From positions 248,001-312,000 of the forward strand of contig NZ_NFSC01000031.1 of NCBI RefSeq assembly GCF_002157505.1: 64,000 bases of DNA, read 5' to 3'. Positions 18,092-27,600 of this stretch are shown here, piece by piece; positions within the stretch are counted from its first letter, which is position 1; each line of letters opens with the position of its first letter. The translations under genes were made by a program, and so were the position numbers. This DNA is from Arthrobacter agilis. GTDB lineage: Bacteria > Actinomycetota > Actinomycetes > Actinomycetales > Micrococcaceae. The notes under the pieces are model-generated. The model was not told the DNA's origin, searched no databases, and saw only the letters and a list, made by a program, of their open reading frames with translations.

Positions 18092-18580
18092 ATGCCTGCC
18101 CTCCCCCGCGTCGGAACCCGTCTGGTGCCTGCGGCGGTGCTACTGGTCTCGCTGTCCGGCTGTGCCTCCGCGGTGGATGTCGACCCCGCCGGCGATGCCG
18201 CGAACGCCCGGTGCGCCGACGTGATGATCGCCCTGCCCCCGACGGTCGCCGACAACGACCAGCGCGAGACGAACAGCCAGGCGACGTCCGCCTGGGGGGA
18301 CCCCTCGAAAGTGGTCCTGCGTTGCGGGGTGACCGTTCCAGGACCCACCACCGACCCCTGCGTGACCGTGAACGACGTCGACTGGGTGGTCCGCGAGGGG
18401 GATCCGGCCTGGACCGCCACCACCTACGGGCGCGACCCCGCCGTCGAGGTGCTCTTCGACCCGGACGAGGTCGCGTCGAGCACCGTCCTCGTGGAACTCG
18501 GGGACGCCGTGTCGAGGATCGGGCAGACGCGTGCCTGCGTGGGACTGTCGGACGCGACCCCCGTACCATCGGGCGGCTGA
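18092..18580 (+). CDS. DUF3515 lipoprotein
   Basis: 162 residues with a lipoprotein signal (VLLVSLSGC, Cys at about 26). The DUF3515 signature is visible: DAANARCADVMIALPPTV near the mature N-terminus, a WGDPSKVVLRCGV segment and DVDWVVREG later, with conserved cysteines. Function unknown. In many actinobacteria this gene lies next to ddl and thiL. Here it is on the strand opposite to both and separated from them by other genes, so the neighbourhood has been rearranged. Confidence 0.88.
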   Translation: MPALPRVGTRLVPAAVLLVSLSGCASAVDVDPAGDAANARCADVMIALPPTVADNDQRETNSQATSAWGDPSKVVLRCGVTVPGPTTDPCVTVNDVDWVVREGDPAWTATTYGRDPAVEVLFDPDEVASSTVLVELGDAVSRIGQTRACVGLSDATPVPSGG

Positions 18581-18619
18581 CACCGTCCCGCCGAGCCGCG
18601 CGCGAGCCAGCACGCAGCG

Positions 18620-18728
18620 ACCGCACCAACCACCAGGAGGAACAGGCACCGAGCAATCCGGACCGCACCAACCAGCAGCCGGACCGGCACCGAGCAATCC
18701 CGACCGATCGAACCACCAGGAGGAACAG
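18620..18728 (+). repeat. Imperfect ~41-bp tandem repeats duplicating a Shine-Dalgarno region
   Basis: 18620-18660 and 18662-18702 are imperfect copies (each starts ACCGCACCAACCA and ends CGAGCAATCC). A third partial copy at 18703-18728 repeats ACCACCAGGAGGAACAG. The AGGAGG in the last copy sits 4 bases from the SMP-30 GTG start; an identical ACCACCAGGAGGAACAG occurs in the first copy about 85 bases earlier. Confidence 0.85.
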
Positions 18729-19585
18729 TGAAAGCCGAGCAAATCTCCGACGTCTGCACCTTCCATGGCGAAGGCCCGTACTGGGACCGACGCCGCGGCG
18801 AGCTCCTGCTGGTGGACATGATGGAGGGTGACGTCCTGGTCCGCCACGAGGACGGCAGCATCGACCGCCACGACGTGCACCCGCGGCTCGCGGGCGTGAT
18901 CCGGGGCCGGGAGTCGGGCGGCTACGTGGTCGGGGTCGAGCGGGGATTCCTGTTCACGGATGACGCCTTCTCGGTCCTCGAGCAGGGACCGGAAGCATTC
19001 AGCGACACGGCCGTGCGCATGAACGACGGCGGATGCGACACCGCCGGCCGCTTCCTGTGCGGGTCGATGGGCTGGGAGGGCGGTTTCGGCGCAGGCACCC
19101 TCTACTCCCTGGACACCAACCTCTCGGTGTCCACTGTGCTGACGGGCGTCACCATCTCGAACGGCCTCCACTTCTCCCCGTCCGGCGAGACCGCGTTCTT
19201 CAGCGACACCCCCACGGGGAGGATCGACGCCCTCGGCTACGACGTGAGTACCGGGCGGTTCACCGATCGCCGCACGTTCGCTGTCGTCGAGCCCGCGCTC
19301 GGCATGCCCGACGGCATGGCCATCGACGCGGAGGGCGGTATCTGGACCGCGCTCTACGGGGGCGGGGCCGTCGCCCGCTACGACTCCTCGGGCAGGCTCT
19401 CGGAGCACATCCCGCTGCCCGTCACGAATGTGACCGCGTGCGCTTTCGGCGGGAAGGACCTGGGGACGCTCTTCATCACCACCACACAGGAGAACATCCC
19501 CGAAGGGTCGGAGCCGACGGCGGGCGCCCTGTTCGCCGTCGAGCCCGGAGTTTCCGGCGCCCCCCTGCCGATGTTCAGGGGATAG
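18728..19585 (+). CDS. SMP-30/gluconolactonase family protein
   Basis: 285 residues, GTG start with AGGAGG 4 bases upstream. A six-bladed beta-propeller lactonase type: CTFHGEGPYWDRRRGELLLVDM carries the metal-binding Glu15. VRMNDGGCDTAGRFLCGSM (Asn and Asp ligands), ISNGLHFSPSGETAFFSDTPTGRI and MPDGMAIDAEGGIWTALYGG complete the usual metal sites. Likely hydrolyses a sugar lactone such as gluconolactone; substrate unproven. It stands alone between DUF3515 and a convergent SDR gene. Upstream tandem repeats duplicate its ribosome binding site. Confidence 0.9.
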   Translation: MKAEQISDVCTFHGEGPYWDRRRGELLLVDMMEGDVLVRHEDGSIDRHDVHPRLAGVIRGRESGGYVVGVERGFLFTDDAFSVLEQGPEAFSDTAVRMNDGGCDTAGRFLCGSMGWEGGFGAGTLYSLDTNLSVSTVLTGVTISNGLHFSPSGETAFFSDTPTGRIDALGYDVSTGRFTDRRTFAVVEPALGMPDGMAIDAEGGIWTALYGGGAVARYDSSGRLSEHIPLPVTNVTACAFGGKDLGTLFITTTQENIPEGSEPTAGALFAVEPGVSGAPLPMFRG

Positions 19586-19589
19586 CCGC

Positions 19590-19633
19590 CGGCATTCCCC
19601 GGACGACCACTGTCAAGCGCCCGAGGAATGCCG
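19590..19633. terminator. Possible hairpin between converging SMP-30 and SDR genes
   Basis: CGGCATTCC (19590-19598) pairs with GGAATGCCG (19625-19633) around a 26-base loop. The loop is long, so this is a weak terminator candidate. Confidence 0.35.
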
Positions 19634-19688
19634 AGAGTCCTTCGTCGCCGGTCCGGCCACGGATGGGAGCAGGGGCCGGGGCGGGCAG

Positions 19689-20528
19689 TCAGAGGATCGG
19701 CTTCCCTCCGGTGACTGCGATGCGCGCTCCCGAGACGTAGCTGGCCTCGTCGGACGCCAGCAGGACGTAGACCGCCGCGAGTTCGGCGGGTTGGCCGGCC
19801 CGCTGCAGGGGGACCTGCTGGCCGAAGCTCTCCACCTCGTCCTCGGGCATCGTGGCCGGGATGAGCGGGGTCCAGATGGGGCCCGGCGCCACCGAATTTG
19901 CACGGATGCCGCGTTCCGCGAGGAGCTGGGCCATCGACGCCGTCATGTTCGCGATGCCGGCCTTCGTCGCCGAGTAGGGCAGCAGCGTGGGCACGGGGTT
20001 GTCGGAATTCACCGAGCTCGAGCCGATGATGGACCCGCCCGGCGGCATGAAGGGCAGGACCGCCTTCGTCAGGTGGAAGAACGCGCTGAGGTTGATGGCC
20101 AGCGTGCGGTCCCACTCCTCGTCCGGAATCTCCTCGATGGTTTCGTGCGTCATCTGGAAGGCGGCATTGCTGACGAGGATGTCCACCTTCCCAAACTCCT
20201 CGACGGCCTTGTCGATCACGGCCCGGCACGTCGCAGGGTCGGCGAGGTCACCCGGGAACAGGACGGCCTTGCGCCCGGCCTCCTCCACCCACCGCGCCGT
20301 CTCCTGTGCGTCCTCGTCCTCGTCCAGGTAGCTGATGAGGACGTCGGCCCCCTCCCGCGCGTAGGCGATGGCGACGGCCCGGCCGATGCCGCTGTCACCG
20401 CCCGTGATGACCGCCTTCTTGCCGGCGAGACGCCCCGAACCGCGGTAGGACTGCTCGCCGTGGTCGGGGGTAGGCTCCATGGCGTCGGTGGTTCCGGGTG
20501 GTTCCTGCTGCTGGGCTGGCTGGCTCAC
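19689..20528 (-). CDS. Short-chain dehydrogenase/reductase, general-stress YghA/YdaD-type
   Basis: 279 residues. An N-terminal extension rich in Gln/Pro/Glu (MSQPAQQQEPPGTTDAMEPT) precedes KKAVITGGDSGIGRAVAIAYAREGADVLI (cofactor site with TGGDSGIG) and an acidic YLDEDEDA segment. It continues with NAAFQ (NAG variant), SIIGSSSVNSD, and the catalytic PYSATKAG Tyr-x3-Lys. The long N-terminus and the DSGIG motif are typical of the stress-induced SDR group that includes YghA and YhdF. The substrate is unknown. The start is 132 bases from the divergent glycosyltransferase. Confidence 0.9.
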   Translation of the reverse strand: MSQPAQQQEPPGTTDAMEPTPDHGEQSYRGSGRLAGKKAVITGGDSGIGRAVAIAYAREGADVLISYLDEDEDAQETARWVEEAGRKAVLFPGDLADPATCRAVIDKAVEEFGKVDILVSNAAFQMTHETIEEIPDEEWDRTLAINLSAFFHLTKAVLPFMPPGGSIIGSSSVNSDNPVPTLLPYSATKAGIANMTASMAQLLAERGIRANSVAPGPIWTPLIPATMPEDEVESFGQQVPLQRAGQPAELAAVYVLLASDEASYVSGARIAVTGGKPIL

Positions 20529-20660
20529 TGTTCCTCCTCGTGTCTACGGGCAATCGCGCCCGCCGGTTCCTTGCACCCTCACCGTAAGCACGCTTAGTAA
20601 TTGAAGGGAAGCGGCCAACCGGTCGGGAAACCCGTTGCACAAGGAGGACACCCACCGTCC

Positions 20661-21707
20661 ATGCAGTACGCAGCCGAATACATCCTGCCGTTGAAGTGGA
20701 CCGATGAGGGGCCCCTGACGGAGCTGGCCCACTACCTGCGCGACCTCGTCCGCTGGGTCGACGTCACCGTGGTCGACGGCTCCGACGAGCCCTTCTTCGA
20801 CCGGCATTCCCGGGCCTTCCCGCCGGAGGTCCGCCACCTCCGGCCCGATCCGGACCTCGTCCGCCGGGGCGGCAACGGGAAGGTGCACGGCGTGCTGACG
20901 GGGCTCGCCGCGGCCCGGCACGAGCTCGTCGTGATCGCGGACGACGACGTCCGGTACGGGCGCCCCGAGCTCCAGTGGGTCCTCGAACTCCTCGAGGAGT
21001 CCGACCTCGTGCGCCCGCAGAACTACTTCGCCCGGCTCCCCTGGCACGCCCGGTGGGACACGGGCCGGACCCTGCTCAACAGGGCGTTCTCCTCCGACTA
21101 TCCGGGCACGCTCGGCGTCCGCCGGAGCACCCTCCTCGCGGCGGGCGGCTACTGCGCCGACGCCCTCTTCGAGAACCTCGAGCTCATCCGCACCGTGAAG
21201 GCGGCCGGCGGTGTCGAGGCCCGCGCCGACGACCTCTTCGTGGCGCGACTCCCCTGCTCCTCCTGGCACTTCGCCCGGCAGCGGGTCCGCCAGGCCTACG
21301 ACAGCTTCGCGCAGCCCGGCAGGCTCGCCGTCGAACTCGGCCTGCTGCCCGCGGTCCTCCTGGCGAGGCCCGCCGGGCGCCACCTCGCCCTGGCGGGACT
21401 GGCGGTTGTCGCCGTCGCCGAGGTGGGCCGACGACGCCGCGGCGGACGGCACGTCTTCGGGTCGACGGCCGCCCTGTGGGCACCGGCCTGGCTCCTCGAA
21501 CGCGCCGTCTGCAGCTGGCTCGCCGTCGCGAGCAGGGCACGCGGGGGCGTGCGATACGCGGGCGGCAGGATGCTTCTCGCCGCGCACTCGGAGCGGTACC
21601 TGCGCGCGAACATCGAGCAGCGCCGCATCGGCAGCTCGGCGCCGCAGGCCGTCTCTCCCCCGGTGGCCGCACCCGTCCCCGCGGGGCACCTTCCGGAAAG
21701 TAAGTAG
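20661..21707 (+). CDS. Family 2 glycosyltransferase-like protein
   Basis: 348 residues from the ATG at 20661, with AAGGAGGA at 20641-20648. The N-terminal ~200 show a GT-A fold: YILPLKWTDEG, VDVTVVDGSDEPFFDRH, GGNGKVHGVLTGLAAARHELVVIADDDVRYG, whose DDD contains the metal-binding DxD. Then come SSDYPGTLGVRR and ENLELIRTVKAAGG. A hydrophobic segment near 230-255 (LAVELGLLPAVLL...LALAGLAVVAVAEV) suggests membrane association. Likely transfers a sugar to a lipid or envelope acceptor; substrate unknown. The first start (20601) is rejected because similarity begins at MQYAAEY. Confidence 0.82.
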   Translation: MQYAAEYILPLKWTDEGPLTELAHYLRDLVRWVDVTVVDGSDEPFFDRHSRAFPPEVRHLRPDPDLVRRGGNGKVHGVLTGLAAARHELVVIADDDVRYGRPELQWVLELLEESDLVRPQNYFARLPWHARWDTGRTLLNRAFSSDYPGTLGVRRSTLLAAGGYCADALFENLELIRTVKAAGGVEARADDLFVARLPCSSWHFARQRVRQAYDSFAQPGRLAVELGLLPAVLLARPAGRHLALAGLAVVAVAEVGRRRRGGRHVFGSTAALWAPAWLLERAVCSWLAVASRARGGVRYAGGRMLLAAHSERYLRANIEQRRIGSSAPQAVSPPVAAPVPAGHLPESK

Positions 21708-21746
21708 ACTGATGGCTCATGCTGGCCACGACCGATAGGAACTGAC

Positions 21747-21977
21747 ATGGCAGACACACTGGGAAGCCCCAACGCGGAGCCCGACGGCGGATTCGAGCGG
21801 GATCCCGAGGACTGGGTCACCGGCGACGAGCCCATGACCGCCGCGCAGCGCAGCTACCTCGACACGCTGGCACGGGAAGCGGGAGAAGAGATCCCGGCGG
21901 ACATCACCAAGGCGGAGGCCTCGGAGCACATCGACCGCCTGCAGAAGAAGAGCAAGAGGCTCGGCGGCGACTCGTAG
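21747..21977 (+). CDS. DUF3072 small protein
   Basis: 76 residues, with RBS-like ATAGGAACTG just before the ATG. The core FERDPEDWVTGDEPMTAAQRSYLDTLAREAGEE... then TKAEASEHIDRLQKKS is the recognisable DUF3072 pattern, mostly two helices. Function unknown; these small proteins are widespread in actinobacteria. It ends 120 bases before the convergent RibA-RibD gene, with a strong palindromic terminator between. Confidence 0.9.
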   Translation: MADTLGSPNAEPDGGFERDPEDWVTGDEPMTAAQRSYLDTLAREAGEEIPADITKAEASEHIDRLQKKSKRLGGDS

Positions 21978-22019
21978 CGACGCCTCCTGCAGCGTCCATC
22001 CCGCCAGCAGGATGCACCA

Positions 22020-22061
22020 GGGCGGGAATGACGCGGCGGGAATGCCGCGGCATTCCCGCCC
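22020..22061. terminator. Palindromic terminator with alternative pairing
   Basis: 22035-22060 is a perfect 26-bp palindrome centred on CCGCGG. A second copy of its left arm (GGGCGGGAATG, 22020-22030) can pair instead with 22051-22061. It lies between the converging DUF3072 and RibA-RibD genes, so it probably terminates both. Confidence 0.8.
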
Positions 22062-22097
22062 CTGGGCGGAGGCGGGGCCTTTCGTCCGGGCGCCGGC

Positions 22098-23483
22098 TCA
22101 GCGCACGGCGGCGAAGTTGAACTCGGTGCAGATGTCCTGGCCGAAGACGAATCGGCGGACGGGAGCCGTACGGGCCTCCGCCAGCGCATCCGAGCCGGAG
22201 AACCGGATGCCGGGGACGCCGTCGCCCACCAGCACCGGAGCAGTGGTCAGGTAGAGCCGGTCGAGCAGACCGGCCTCCAGGAAGCGCGAGACGGTGTTGC
22301 CGCCTCCCTCGACCAGCACCTTCCAGAGATCCCGCGCCTGCAGGATGTCGAGGACGCGGCGCGGAGCGAAATCGTCCGCGGCCAGCCTCACCACCTCCAC
22401 CGAGGCGGGCAGGGCCGCGGGCACGGCCGCGTCGTGCCCCACGATCCAGAGGGTCGGCACGCCGTCGTCCGCCAGGACGCGTGCGTCGACGCCCACCCGA
22501 GCCGCGGCGTCGAGCACCACGCGGACGGGGCTGCTGCCCGGCACGTCCTCGACGGCGAGCGAGCAGTCCTCGGTGAGCACGGTGGACGCACCGACGACGA
22601 CGGCGTCCACGAGGGCGCGCAGTCGCTGGAGGTGCCCGTGGTCGCCGCGGTCCTCATGGAAGCCGGAGTCGCCGGAGCGCGACGCGATGAACCCGTCCAG
22701 GCTCTGGCGCAGCTGCCCGACGACGATCTGTCCGGACGCTCCGGCCAGATAGCCGTACCGGTGGGCGAGCTCCTCCGCCTCGCCCTGTGCGGGCGCCGCA
22801 GGGACCACGCCGTCGAGCAGGTCGCTCCAGGCGTCGGCCGAGGGTGCCTCGTCGTGCCGCATCCGTGCACGCTTGGTCGCGAGGTACCCCGCGTTCTCCG
22901 AGCGCTCGGACACGGGCAGTCCGCGGCGCTCGACGACCGCGATCCCCAGGTCCTCCAGCGCTTCCTCCTTGGCGGGATTGCCGGAGAGCAGGCGGACAGC
23001 GCCGATGCCGAGGTCCTGCAGGATCTCCGCCGCCTGGTCGTAGCGCCGCGCGTCGATGGGAAGGCCGAGGGCGGTGTTCGCGTCGACCGTGTCCACGCCC
23101 CGGTCCTGCAGGGCGTACGCCTTGAGCTTGTCGAGCAGGCCGATGCCCCGGCCCTCGTGCCCCCGCACATAGACCACGACGCCGCGGCCCTCCTCGGAGA
23201 TGGCGGCGAGCGCAGCATCGAGCTGTTCACCGCAGTCGCAACGCCAGGACCCGAAGGCGTCGCCCGTCAGGCACTCGCTGTGGACACGGACCAGCGGAGC
23301 CGCAGCCTGCGCGGCGTGGACGCCGTCGTCGATCCCCTGCGCGAGCGCGACGTGCTCGGTCCCCTCGCCGTCGCGGTAGCCGATCATGCGGAACGTGCCG
23401 TGCCTGGTGGGGAGGACGGTCTCCGCGACCCTCTCGACCGTGGCCGGCACGGAGGCGGACTCAAGCTGGGTGGACTGGGTCAT
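22098..23483 (-). CDS. GTP cyclohydrolase II fused to RibD-type reductase domain
   Basis: 461 residues, two domains. Residues ~20-225 are GTP cyclohydrolase II (RibA): [20 protein letters not shown] with zinc ligands C71, C82, C84, and [26 protein letters not shown] for substrate and catalysis. Residues ~255-461 are the RibD C-terminal (DHFR-like) reductase: [59 protein letters not shown]. It would supply the first and third steps of riboflavin synthesis; the deaminase is not in this protein. No RibB domain. The 73-base upstream gap is too short for an FMN riboswitch. Confidence 0.9.
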   Translation of the reverse strand: MTQSTQLESASVPATVERVAETVLPTRHGTFRMIGYRDGEGTEHVALAQGIDDGVHAAQAAAPLVRVHSECLTGDAFGSWRCDCGEQLDAALAAISEEGRGVVVYVRGHEGRGIGLLDKLKAYALQDRGVDTVDANTALGLPIDARRYDQAAEILQDLGIGAVRLLSGNPAKEEALEDLGIAVVERRGLPVSERSENAGYLATKRARMRHDEAPSADAWSDLLDGVVPAAPAQGEAEELAHRYGYLAGASGQIVVGQLRQSLDGFIASRSGDSGFHEDRGDHGHLQRLRALVDAVVVGASTVLTEDCSLAVEDVPGSSPVRVVLDAAARVGVDARVLADDGVPTLWIVGHDAAVPAALPASVEVVRLAADDFAPRRVLDILQARDLWKVLVEGGGNTVSRFLEAGLLDRLYLTTAPVLVGDGVPGIRFSGSDALAEARTAPVRRFVFGQDICTEFNFAAVR

Positions 23484-23556
23484 GCATCAACCTTAGGAGC
23501 GTGGCGGGACGACGCGAAAACGCGCGTCGTAGGAGTCAACAGGACGGGAGGACCAT

Positions 23557-24474
23557 TTATTGCGGCACCGGGTCCGGACGGCGCACGCCTGCCGCGGCAC
23601 GTTCGAGGACCTCGCGGACGGCCAGGACGGCGGGCCGGCGCGCACCGGCACGGCGCGCCGACGTGAAGATGGAGCGGCTCGGGTTCTCGTCGAGGTCGAA
23701 CAGCTGCACGGGCACGTTCCGGCCGGTCCACACGAGGTCCGGCATGAGGGCGACGGCGTTGCCCGATTCGATCAGTCGGATCTGCGCCTGGAGGTCCGCC
23801 GTCTCGTACCGGACGTCGGGCTCGAAACCGGCACGCCGGCACGCCTGCTCGGCCCAGTGCCGGGAGGCCGCTCCCCGAGGTTCCATGACCCAGGCCGCTC
23901 CCGCCGCCCCGGCGACGGAGGAGATCCCGGCGGCGGGTCCGACCAGAGGAACGGCGAGGCGGATCGCATCCTCCGTCAGCGGCACGTGGTCGAGTTCCGG
24001 GTGGCGGGGAGCCGCGTGGCCCGGGTACTGCTCGGCGATGACGAGGTCGAAATCCCGTGCGAAGGTCTCGTACAGGGCCGTCTCCGGCTCCCGCTGCACC
24101 ATCTCCACGCGCACGTCCGGATAGTCGCGGGTCATGACCGTCAGGGCGTCGGGCATGAGCGCCAGGGCTGCCGACTGGAAGACCGCCACACGGACGGTGC
24201 CGGACACCGTGGTCAGGGAGGCCGCCAGGTCGGCTTCCGCCCGCTCCAGGGTCTCGAGCAGTTCAGCGGTGTGCGCGACCAGCACTTCGGCCTGCGCTGT
24301 GAGGACCACCCGCCGGCCGGTCTTCCGCAGCAGCTCCACGCCCACTTCCTTCTCGAGCAGGGCAAGCTGCTGGGACACGGAGGAGGGGCTGTAGCTGAGG
24401 GCGGCAGCAACATCGGCGAGGGTTCCGCGGATCTTGAGTTCACGGAGCAGGCGCAGTCTGCGCAGGTCGAGCAC
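23557..24474 (-). CDS. LysR-family transcriptional regulator
   Basis: 305 residues from the GTG at 24472-24474 (LDLRRLRLLRELKIRGTLADVA), with GGGAGG 4-5 bases upstream. The N-terminal winged HTH reads TLADVAAALSYSPSSVSQQLALLEKEVGVELLRKTGRRVVLT. The C-terminal ~210 residues form the effector-binding domain (VRVAVFQSAALALMPDALTVM...). It is divergent from putA across a 142-base gap containing a perfect inverted repeat. The simplest reading is a proline-responsive regulator of putA plus its own gene, like PutR-type regulators; the effector is an inference. Confidence 0.92.
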   Translation of the reverse strand: MLDLRRLRLLRELKIRGTLADVAAALSYSPSSVSQQLALLEKEVGVELLRKTGRRVVLTAQAEVLVAHTAELLETLERAEADLAASLTTVSGTVRVAVFQSAALALMPDALTVMTRDYPDVRVEMVQREPETALYETFARDFDLVIAEQYPGHAAPRHPELDHVPLTEDAIRLAVPLVGPAAGISSVAGAAGAAWVMEPRGAASRHWAEQACRRAGFEPDVRYETADLQAQIRLIESGNAVALMPDLVWTGRNVPVQLFDLDENPSRSIFTSARRAGARRPAVLAVREVLERAAAGVRRPDPVPQ

Positions 24475-24498
24475 GGGGCCTCCCAGTTCGGTTCTACT

Positions 24499-24522
24499 GA
24501 TGAATACCCTTCGGTATTCATC
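24499..24522. promoter_or_regulatory. Inverted repeat, probable LysR operator between lysR and putA
   Basis: GATGAATACC (24499-24508) and GGTATTCATC (24513-24522) are perfect inverse copies around CTTC. The outer T and A fit the T-N11-A pattern typical of LysR sites. The element lies 25 bases upstream of the lysR start and 94 bases upstream of putA, in an AT-richer patch of the intergenic region. Confidence 0.75.
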
Positions 24523-24616
24523 GCTTTTCCTAATCCTACGGCGGGACGGATACTGAACGTGAAGTAGCTGCTTCATCCTGTGCCCGGCGCAAGCCGTCGA
24601 ACCGAAAGCCGTTGCC

Positions 24617-27600
24617 ATGACAACCCAGATCCCGCCCCTCGAGGGCCTCGCCGACACCCCGGCACTCCACGACCCGCGCCCCACCCCTTACCCGGGGTCG
24701 GACCGCGCCCCTGAGTTCTCCGCTCCTGAGTTCTCCGCCGGTCCCGGCGGTACGACGGACATCCCCGCGGCACTGCCGGGCGCATCGGTCGCCCTCGTCC
24801 GGCGCTGGCTGACCGAGGCATCGAAGGTACCGGTGGACTCCTCGGCCAAGCAGCTCGCGGGCGTCCTCAAGGATCCCAACGGGCTCGCCTTCACGGTGGG
24901 CTTCGTCGACGGCGTCATCCGTCCCGAGGATCTCTCGGTCGCAGCCCGCAACCTCGGGGCCATCGCCCCGAAGGTCCCCGGCTTCCTCCCCTGGTACATG
25001 CGCTCGGCCGTGAAGGTCGGTGCCGCCGTCGCCCCCGTGCTGCCGCAGGTCGTCATCCCCATCGCCCGCCGCGTCCTCCGGGAGATGGTGGGGCACCTCA
25101 TTATCGACGCCTCTGACGCCAGGCTCGGGCGGTCCATCAGCAAGATCAAGCGCGAGGGCATCCGGCTCAATGTGAACCTGCTCGGCGAGGCCGTCCTCGG
25201 CGAGCACGAGGCCGAACGCCGCCTCGAAGGCACGGTCCGGCTCCTCGAGCGCCCGGACGTCGACTACGTCTCCATCAAGGTGTCCTCCACCGTCGCCCCG
25301 CACCCCGCGTGGGCCTTCGAGGAGGCCGTGGAGCACGTCGCCGAGAAGCTCGCACCCCTGTACGCGCTCGCCGCCCGGTCCGAGAAGCCGAAGTTCATCA
25401 ACCTCGACATGGAGGAGTACAAGGACCTGGACCTCACGATCGCCGTGTTCATGGCGATCCTCGACCGGCCCGAGTTCACGGACCTGGAGGCCGGGATCGT
25501 CCTGCAGGCCTATCTGCCCGACTCCCTCGCAGCGATGATCCGGCTGCAGGAGTGGGCGGCCGCCCGTCGCGCTCGGGGCGGTGCCGGCATCAAGGTCCGC
25601 GTCGTCAAGGGCGCCAACCTCCCGATGGAACACGTCGAGGCCTCCCTCCACGACTGGCCGCTCGCCACCTGGGGCTCGAAGCAGGATTCGGACACGCACT
25701 ACAAGCGAGTGCTCAACTACGCACTGCAGCCCGGTCGGGTCGACAACGTGCGCATCGGCGTGGCCGGCCACAACCTCTTCGACCTCGCCTTCGCCTGGCT
25801 CCTCGCCGGCGAGCGGGGCGTACGCTCCGGCATCGAGTTCGAGATGCTCCTCGGGATGGCGCAGGGCCAGGCCGAGGCCGTGAAGCGCGACGTCGGGTCG
25901 CTGCTGCTGTACACGCCGGTGGTGCACCCGGGCGAGTTCGACGTCGCCATCGCCTACCTGATCCGCCGCCTCGAGGAGGGCGCGAGCCAGGACAACTTCA
26001 TGTCCGCGGTGTTCGAGCTGTCCGAGAACGAGGCACTGTTCGAGCGCGAGAAGAACCGCTTCCTCGCATCGCTGGCAGCGCTCGACACCTCCATCCCGGC
26101 CCCGAACCGCCGGCAGGACCGCACGCTCCCGGAACCGGCGCACCCCGGGTCCGGATTCGTCAACACCCCGGACACCGACCCGTCCCTCCCGGCCAACCGG
26201 GCCTGGGGCCGGGCGATCCTCGAGCGTGTGGCCACCTCGGAACTGGGCAACGACGTCGTGGCCGCCACCACGCTCACGCGGGCGGAGGACCTCGAGGACA
26301 CCATCGCCGGCGCGGTCGCCGCAGCATCCTCCTGGGGTTCCCTGACGGGTGCCGAGCGCGCGGCCGTCCTGCACCGCGCGGGCGACGCACTCGAGGCACG
26401 CCGTGCCGACCTCATGGAGGTCATGGCGGCCGAGACCGGGAAGACCCTGGACCAGGCGGATCCCGAGATCTCCGAAGCCGTGGACTTCGCCCACTACTAC
26501 GCCGAGCGCGCCCGCGAGCTCGACGACGTCGACGGCGCCTCGTTCTCCCCCGTCCGCCTCACAGTCGTGACACCGCCGTGGAACTTCCCGGTGGCGATCC
26601 CCGCGGGATCGACCCTCGCTGCCCTCGCCGCCGGTTCGTCGGTCATCATCAAGCCGGCCTCACAGGCTCGCCGCTCCGGCTCCGTCATGATCGAGGCCCT
26701 CTGGGCCGCAGGCGTGCCGCGCGAGGTCCTGCGCCTCGTCCAGGTCGAGGAGGGCGACCTCGGGCGCCTGCTCATCTCCGATGCCCGCGTGGACCGCGTG
26801 ATCCTCACCGGCGGGTACGAGACCGCGGAACTCTTCCGCTCGTTCCGCACCGATCTGCCGCTGCTCGCCGAGACCTCCGGCAAGAACGCGATCATCGTCA
26901 CACCGAGCGCCGACCTCGACCTCGCCGCGAAGGACGTCGCGCAGTCAGCCTTCGGCCACGCCGGGCAGAAGTGCTCGGCCGCCTCCCTGGTCATCCTCGT
27001 GGGCAGCGTGGGTACGTCGCAGCGCTTCCGCAACCAGCTCCTCGATGCAGTGACCTCGCTGACCGTCGGCTACCCGTCGGATCCCTCCACGCAGATGGGT
27101 CCCGTCATCGAGCCGGCCGCCGGCAAGCTCCTCGACGGGCTGACGACGCTCGGGGACGGCGAGTCCTGGCTCGTGGAGCCGAAGCGGCTCGACGATTCGG
27201 GCCGGCTGTGGAGCCCCGGCGTGCGCGACGGCGTGAAGCGCGGATCGACGTACCACCTGACGGAGTACTTCGGCCCCATCCTCGGCATCATGACCGCGCC
27301 GACGCTCGAGGAGGCCATCGCGCTGCAGAACGACATCGACTACGGCCTCACCTCCGGCATCCACTCCCTCGACAGCCGTGAGATCGCCACCTGGATCGAC
27401 GGCGTGCAGGCCGGCAACCTCTACGTCAACCGGGGCATCACGGGTGCCATCGTGCAGCGCCAGCCCTTCGGCGGGTGGAAGAAGTCCGCCGTCGGAGCAG
27501 GCACGAAGGCGGGGGGCCCCAACTACCTCGTGGGACTCGGGACCTGGTCCCCCCGGGAATCGGCGGCCCAGGGCGCGCCCCTGCCCGCCGTCGCTCCCCT

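Noticed and set aside
22098-23556. FMN riboswitch before the RibA-RibD gene
   Set aside because: Only 73 bases separate the gene from the LysR gene, too short for the RFN fold, and no conserved stems were found.
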